DNA of 64,000 nt from Cryptomeria japonica (taxonomy: Eukaryota; Streptophyta; Pinopsida; Cupressales; Cupressaceae), in assembly GCF_030272615.1 (NCBI RefSeq), contig NC_081411.1, positions 829,824,160 to 829,888,159 on the forward strand, written 5' to 3'. Both the position numbers and the translations under genes were made by a program. The notes under the pieces are model-generated. The model saw only the letters and a program-made list of their open reading frames with translations. It did not search any database and had not been told where the DNA came from. Position 1 is the stretch's first letter. Every line of letters starts with the position of its first letter. Shown piece after piece: positions 58,001 to 64,000 of this stretch.

Positions 58001-59434
58001 TATGACCCATAATGACATAATTTGGTGTCTTAAGGGGTCATATGGTGTCCTACGACACCATATAACTCCTATGGAAACCATATGACTCCTAACAACACCA
58101 TATGGTGTCATAAGGGGTCATATGTTGTCCTTAGGGGTTATATGGTGTCCCATGAACCTTTAAAACCCCTTAGGACACCATACGGCTTGTTATGCACCAT
58201 ATTCAGTCGCTTTGGGTCATATGGTGTCCTACGACCCCTAAGACACCATATGACCCCTTAAGACACCATATAGAGTTGTTATGGGTATTATTGTGTCCTA
58301 ATGGGTTATATTGTGTCATATGACCCCTTTAAGACATCATATGACCCCTCAGGACACAATATGACCCCTTATGACACCATATTGGGTCTCTTTGTTCCCT
58401 ATGGTGTTCTAAGGGGTCATATTGTGTCCTATGACCCCTTAGGACACCATATGACCCATAACGACACAATTTGGTGTCTTAAGGGGTCATATGGTGTCCT
58501 AAGACATCATATGACCCCTATGGACACCATATGACCCCTAACGACACCATATGGTGTGATAAAGGGGTCGTGTGTTGTCCTTAGGTGTTATATGGTGTCC
58601 CATGAACCCTTATGACCACTTAGGACACAATATGACCCCTTATGACACCATATTAGGTCGCTTTGGGTCCTATGGTGTCCTAAGGGGTCATATTATGTCC
58701 TACAACTCCTTAGAACACCATATGACCCCTAACGACACCATATGGTGTCATAAGGGGTCATATGGTGTCGTACGACCCCTTAGGACACCATATGACCCCT
58801 TAAGAGACCATATTTGGTTGTTATGGGTCATATTGTTTCCTAATGGGTCATATTGTGTCATATGACCCCTTTAAGATGTGATATGATCCCTTAGGACATA
58901 ATATAACCCCTTATGACACCATATTAGGTCTCTTTGGGTCCTATGGTGTTCTAAGGGGTCATATTGTGTCCTATGACCCCTTAGGACACCATATGACCCA
59001 TAACAACACAATTTGGTATCTTAAGGGGTCATATGGTGTCCTAAGACACCATATGACCCCTAACGAAACCATATGGTGTCATAAGGGTTAATATGTTGTT
59101 CTTATGGGTCATATTGTGTCCCATGAACTCTTATGACCCCTTAGGACACCATACGACCCATTATGACACCATATTGGGTTGTTATGGGTCCTATGGTGTC
59201 CTAAGGGGTCATATTATGCCCTACGACCCCTTAGGATACCATATGACCCCTAACAACACCATATGGTGTCATAAGGGGTCATATTGTGTCCATAGGGGTC
59301 ATATGGTGTCCTACGACCCCTTAGGACACCATATGACCCCTTAAGACACCATATTTGGTTGTTATAGGTCATATTGTGTCCTAATGGGTCATAGGACACC
59401 ATATGTCCCATAACGACACAATTTGGTGTCTTAA
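55069..59434. repeat. 4.4-kb minisatellite of ~20-bp partly palindromic units
   Basis: Units such as GACACCATATGACCCCTTAG and its complement CTAAGGGGTCATATGGTGTC recur throughout with substitutions, giving local palindromes around CATATG and GACACCATATGGTGTC. Longer blocks, for example those starting gtcatatgacccctttaagacatcatatga, recur every few hundred bp, so there is higher-order structure. In one reading frame it gives strings like GHIMSYDPLGHHMTPND, but this only reflects the repeat. Confidence 0.95.
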
Positions 59435-59615
59435 TCTCTCTCTCTCTCCCCTAATATCTCTCTCCCTCTCCTTCTCTCTCTCTCTCTCTTCCCTAATCTC
59501 TGTCTATCCCTCTCCCCTAATCTCTCCATCTATCTCTCTCTCCCTTTCCCCCCTCCCTCTCTCTTTCTCTCTCTCTCTCTCCCCCCACTCCCCCCTCTCC
59601 CTCTCCATCTCCCTA
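59435..59615. repeat. (CT)n pyrimidine tract
   Basis: About 180 bp of ctctct, cccct and tccctct units. It mirrors the (GA)n tract on the left, so the minisatellite is bracketed by inverted simple repeats. Confidence 0.9.
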
Positions 59616-60566
59616 ATATCATATACTAATTTATTTATAAATTAATATATTAAAATATTATATATTAATATATTAATAAACATTAGATTAATTATGTGAA
59701 AATTTAGTTAGTGAATTTACTTATTAAAATCGGATATCCGATTTGTGTTGTAAAATTTTCAAATTTCAAATTTCGGTTTGGGAATACTTTGGGATTTGGC
59801 TTGGAAGTGACAAGCCTGGAAAGTCAATTGAAAAAACGTGTTTTTCAATATTCCTTGATTTTTCAGACTTTACACTGGTGGCTGATGACTTTTTTTGTAG
59901 CCAAAATTGATAAAACGAAAAGGTTTTTTTAAGGACATTCTCATCTTTCCAACAATATAAGGCTTCTCTTATTTCGACTTTAATAAATAATTATTATTTA
60001 TTTTCTAATTAAATTCTGACAATAGTCCTAATTGATAGACTGATTGAAAAACGCTCATAACTTTCAAATGGTATAACATTTTTTCAATCCGAAACATTCA
60101 TCACATCCTATGGAAAAATTTTTAAAAAATTAAATTTCATAAGGTTTTGCCCAAGTTAAGATGGTCAAACATAGGAGTTTCTAAATTTATGAAAGGTTGT
60201 AGTAAAAAATTCATAAATAACTATTTACTTTATAAAAAATTATAAAAAATATATGTCACATCCGGACATGATTCTAATACTTATATTATAAATATTATAA
60301 AAAAATATTATGATTTGATTGTGATTAGGGTGGTCAAACATATGTCTACTTCTTATCTTTTTCCTGAAATTTTAGTACCATTGCATTGAAATTTCAAATT
60401 TTCATCAAGTAGGATTTTTTTTTTCCAAAAAACAACTAGTAGCTTAGAAACTACATTCAATTTTCTATATATTCTCTTCTTATATATTTTAAAAATAATG
60501 TTCACAACTTATTCAAATTTTCATGTCAAGTTGCATAACTTTGATTTTCTGAAATTTCATTGCCAC
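59616..60566. other. AT-rich stretch with inverted GATATCCGAT module
   Basis: At 59731-59742 cggatatccgat occurs. The reverse complement of about 59740-59900 shows ttgacttt, ccaggcttgtcac and gtagcc-like words in the order seen at 29139-29260, so this is probably the opposite end of the same element type. The remainder has no gene. Confidence 0.45.
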
Positions 60567-60830
60567 TTAAGGGTCTGTTTTGACACACCATGATCCTACA
60601 CATAACCATATAACTAATATTAATTGTGGATTGTTTTTCTTGTCATACAGTCCTTCTCCTATCTTTAAATGGGGAGCTCTAGGCACTAATTCTTTTTCCT
60701 TTGATGCCTGATTAGTTGACAACGTCAACTGTTCTAAAAAATCATCACAGACACTCCTTTCTGAATAGTTAACTTTGCCAGAAAATTCTCTTTTAGGAGC
60801 CATTTTGAAAACATAAGAAAAGAATAGCAC
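60567..60830 (-). CDS. Short unidentified ORF
   Basis: An 87-codon ORF. An internal Met at 60803 gives MAPKREFSGKVNYSERSVCDDFLEQL...VPRAPHLKIGEGLYDKKNNPQ. The composition looks protein-like but I recognise no domain. It lies near the probable outer side of the gypsy LTR and could be a relic of another element. Low confidence that it is a real gene. Confidence 0.25.
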   Translation of the reverse strand: MLFFSYVFKMAPKREFSGKVNYSERSVCDDFLEQLTLSTNQASKEKELVPRAPHLKIGEGLYDKKNNPQLILVIWLCVGSWCVKTDP

Positions 60831-60899
60831 TCTTAAACAATTCTATGACAAATCAATTATCTTATCTAAAACACTACACAGGAATTGCTACACAAGAAT

Positions 60900-62055
60900 A
60901 CGAGAGAACCTATTCTTCACTTGAAGGAATTTGCTCTGCAACTGAACCAACTTGCTTTGTACCTTAAGAAAATAACTCTGCATCTGCTCTTCTACAAAAT
61001 TCTTTAAAAGATATCTTCACTCGGTTGATAGGAAATCAAATATTGTACTTAGGGTCTTAACTACAACATTGATTCTGCATGCTTCGGCCATCCCTTCAAA
61101 ATTGAATTCATATGAGAATTCATATTTTTCGCTCCAACGGGTCACAACGTTCCTGCAAGTGTTTCATTTTGCTCTTTCACAACTTCGCAAAGCATAACTA
61201 TCGGGCAACTTGATCCTACGAAATAGTGCCGACCGTCCGATCAAAAGAAACTTGATCGAGCGTTAGATTAACTAACAGCTTTGGCTCCGTGCTGGGTCCC
61301 GCTTCTCTATTGGATACATGATACCACATGGCACCCAACCATTGGCCTTGAAATTTCCTTCACATTCCACTTGATACTAGTTGCGTGTCTTTCTTTTATA
61401 TCACCGGTTCCACCTTGGCGGGCCTACAACTTTCTTCTTAGACCATGTGTTGTCGGACATGTGGATGGCTCTCATTCACTCTCGCTATTTCATGGGGTAT
61501 AAATAATGAGCATCTTACCCTTGTGAAATAGCATGGGCCGTCAGATCATCTTTTAAATTGATCAGCATTTAACCATCTGAAAAGGCTTTTGGGAGGGGTG
61601 GGCCCGCTAACTCACTGTGAACACCTGGTGCCCAGTCACCTTCAGAGCTGACTTGTCACTTTTTTATTTACTGAGAGAAAGCCACTAGGCTCCAGTAAAT
61701 TATTGATAGTTGTACCTGCAAGGTCATCTCCTAACTACAACCTGACTCACCTTTGGGGCCCACCTTTTAGCCTTTAATCCTGACCCGCTGACCGTTGTGA
61801 CTTCTACCGCATGCCACCATTTTACTCACTATCATCAACCAGCTAGACTGTCTATGTGGCATGCCATGTCATTTTTGCAACTTCATTGGTTTTAAATTAC
61901 GTGCAACTTCACCTATCGAAATAACGCGAGCCGTGGATCCACCCATGAGATGTGCACTAGTTACTAGGCCTGACAACTTTAAGAGAAAAACATATAAGGC
62001 ATAATTTTTTTGATAAATTAACATAACCGCCTAGGAAAACAACAAGGGGGGGACA
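60900..62055 (-). repeat. Probable 3' LTR of a second gypsy element (left edge unknown)
   Basis: On the minus strand TGTCCCCCCCTTGTTG begins at 62055, 366 bp after the pol stop, preceded by a purine-rich GGGGTCATAGGAAG that could be the polypurine tract. The stretch is less AT-rich than its flank. The partner LTR is outside the window, so the left limit is a guess. Confidence 0.4.
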
Positions 62056-62421
62056 CTTCCTATGACCCCATGACCCATTACTTAAGTGAATAAAGTAACG
62101 AAAGATTAGAAACCAGAGGGTTTAAAACAAACACAAGAGGATCTAAAATAAAAAACTCTTAAACCCTTGAGGTCTAAAACAAAGTTGAAGCATTTGAAAC
62201 TGCACCCTATTCAAAGTTTTAACAAACCATAGCCAATCATGGGAAGAGAAAAGCCCATTTTTAATTAGTGATAACAACAACTCTGACTAGGGATGGTTGA
62301 TCGCAAGGTCAACACAAGAAAACTCAGAAACTCTAGAGAAATAGACCAAAACATAGACCAAAACAAAAAGGCAGGAAAGGAACAAAATATCTACAAACAA
62401 AGGACCTACTGTGCATGGACA

Positions 62422-64000
62422 TTAAGAGAAATAATGCTTTAGGAATTGTCCATGCACTGAAAATTCCTGCATTTCATCATCCATATTCTTCAAGAAATAT
62501 GAATCCTTACCATTTAAGTCACAAACCACAAAAGGGCCAATCCACAGTGATTCAAATTTCTTGTGCTTTCCCTTATCTTGTCCTTTTGCATTCCACTGAA
62601 GAACCATGTCATCAATCTGAAATTTCCTTAATGATGTCCTTTTATCAAAAAGATACTTTGACTACAACTAGATCTTCTGATTTCTCTTATGGGCAGAAGT
62701 CCTAAGCTCCTCCATTTCTACAATTTGGATCATTCTATTTTCCATTGGTTCAAATACCTCCATGTCCTAATTTTGCAAAAACTTATACACTGGAAGAAGG
62801 TTATTTACTGGCAACCTGGCTTGGGCGTCATAGACTAATTCAAAAGGTGACATTCCAATGGATTTCTTAACTATTATTCTATCTGCCCACAAAGCTAACT
62901 TCAGTTTTTGATCCCAAGATCTTTTATTCTCTTCTAGGATTTTCTTGATGATATTCAACAAGCTTTTATTGCTGGATTCTGCTTGTCCATTCCCCTAAGG
63001 GTGATAAGGTGAAGAGTATGACATGAGTATACTATGACTAGTACAAAAGCCTACAAATTCTTCTGATCTGAAACACATGGTATTATCCATCACCAATTTT
63101 GCAGGTATTCCAAATCTAGTTACAATATTATCCATTAGGAAATCAATGACAACTTTACTAGTAGCTCTTCTTGTAGGGATGGCTTCTATCCATTTGGTGA
63201 AATAGTCAGTGGCCACTATGATCCATCCATGACCTCTCCCTGATCTCTCAACAATCTCTCCAATAAAATCAATGCCCCACTAGACAAAAGGAGCTTCTAC
63301 AGAGACTGGAGTTAGGGGTAAGGCTCCTTCATACTTGAGCTTGGATGAGAATCTCTGACACGGGTCACATCTCTGAACATATGCATGAGTATCTTTAAAT
63401 AAGGTGAGGCAATAGTACCCAGCCTGAATTATTTTACTAGCAGTAGTCTTAGCAGAGTAGTGACCTCCACATACTCCATCATGCATCTCAGTCAACACTT
63501 GTTTAGCTTGAAATTCATCCAAACACATTAGTAACTCACCATCTCTTTTCCTCCAGAAAAGATCACCCTGAATGAGCACATATTTTTGTGACTTGAGTTT
63601 CAGAGTTCTTTTCTGATTGTATGTCATTTCTTCCGAGAGTGTATCACCTCTCAAAATTTGGATTATCTCTGTGTACCAAGGTTGCCTCTCAATACTAGTG
63701 ACCAAAGCATCTCTAACCTGAACATTGTGTATTTCTACATTCATGAGATTCGACTAAGTCATGAGCTTAGCCAAACCTAAACCTCTCACCAATTTGGTGA
63801 TCTTTATCTCCAAGTTGAATTCCTGAATTCTATTAATCCATCTGCATCTCTTCCCAGTAACCTCAGACTGAGAAAAAATATCTTTAACTACAACATGTGG
63901 GACATAGGTAATGATATTTGCATTCACTAAATATGGCCTAAAAGCCTTAACAACTTTGACTAGGGCATAAGCTTGTTCCTCCATGGTTTCATATTTTAGT
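62422..64000 (-). pseudogene. Second Ty3/gypsy pol: RNase H end and integrase
   Basis: The minus strand encodes the end of RNase H (EEQAYALVKVVKAFRPYL), then a zinc-binding segment (CGGHYSAKTTASKII...YVQRCDPCQRF). An integrase core follows with WGIDFIGEI, MATDYFTKWIEAIPTRRATS, MDNTMCFRSEEFVGF and GNGQAESSNKSL, so Asp, Asp and Glu are present. The C-terminal part reads WIGPFVVCDLNGKDSYFLKN and stops at 62422. A few stops interrupt it (about 63000, 63280 and 63750). No chromodomain follows. It is an OTA-type (Athila/Tat-like) element and differs from the element at 3941-22172. Confidence 0.88.

Noticed and set aside
55069-59434. Long repetitive protein (GHIMSYDPLGHHMTPND-type repeats)
   Set aside because: Open frames of only 60-97 codons are a by-product of the minisatellite period. 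Stops and frame changes are frequent and both strands behave alike.
61490-61512. TATAAATA as plus-strand promoter of a host gene
   Set aside because: No downstream coding sequence is visible on the plus strand, and it lies within a probable LTR of a minus-strand element.

Overview
This is nuclear DNA of a seed plant with a large, repeat-dominated genome. A gymnosperm is plausible because of the deeply nested, old, mutation-riddled retroelements, but that is inference. I see no intact host gene, rRNA, tRNA gene or organellar segment. Almost everything that can be named is a transposable element or a tandem array, and most coding regions carry stops and frameshifts.

Layout. (1) 1-3940 and 22173-24475 are two diverged copies of one AT-rich repeat ('family A'). 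They are split by a Ty3/gypsy element at 3941-22172 with two 1408-bp LTRs and a perfect 5-bp target duplication (GTTTG). Its gag-pol is on the minus strand and has the extra RNase H typical of the Tat lineage. On the plus strand, between pol and the 3' LTR, it carries an antisense gene for a plant-mobile-domain-like protein with its own TATA box and an intron. Arrays of an 8-bp core (ATGCGCTA / TAGCGCAT) spaced at exactly 21 bp lie in that intron and, inverted, in the 5' leader of the element. (2) 24484-25117 is a broken two-exon fragment resembling 3-ketodihydrosphinganine reductase. (3) 25447-26441 is a 995-bp non-autonomous element with terminal inverted repeats. (4) 27760-27983 is a tRNA-derived SINE with 18-bp target duplications. 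(5) 29661-44690 is an L1-type LINE on the minus strand, interrupted by a complete Ty1/copia element at 32465-39170 (448-bp LTRs, target duplication AGGTA). (6) 44870-54800 holds two convergent, intron-containing, transposon-like genes. Between them is a 359-bp satellite that is itself split by a 3056-bp solo LTR (47805-50860, target duplication ACCAT). (7) 54925-59615 is a 4.4-kb degenerate minisatellite of partly palindromic ~20-bp units, flanked by (GA)n on the left and (CT)n on the right. (8) 62056-64000 is the 3' end of a second Ty3/gypsy pol on the minus strand, with a probable LTR edge at 62055.

How the parts relate. Nesting gives a partial order: copia entered the LINE, the solo LTR entered the satellite, and the Tat-like element entered family A. 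In-frame stops in the copia element are mostly TAG or TGA at places where the family has Gln or Arg, the pattern expected from C-to-T decay at methylated CAG and CGA. The most interesting structure is the pairing, in one retrotransposon, of an autonomous antisense mobile-domain gene with dozens of precisely spaced short motifs. It resembles a protein-plus-binding-site module, but binding is untested.
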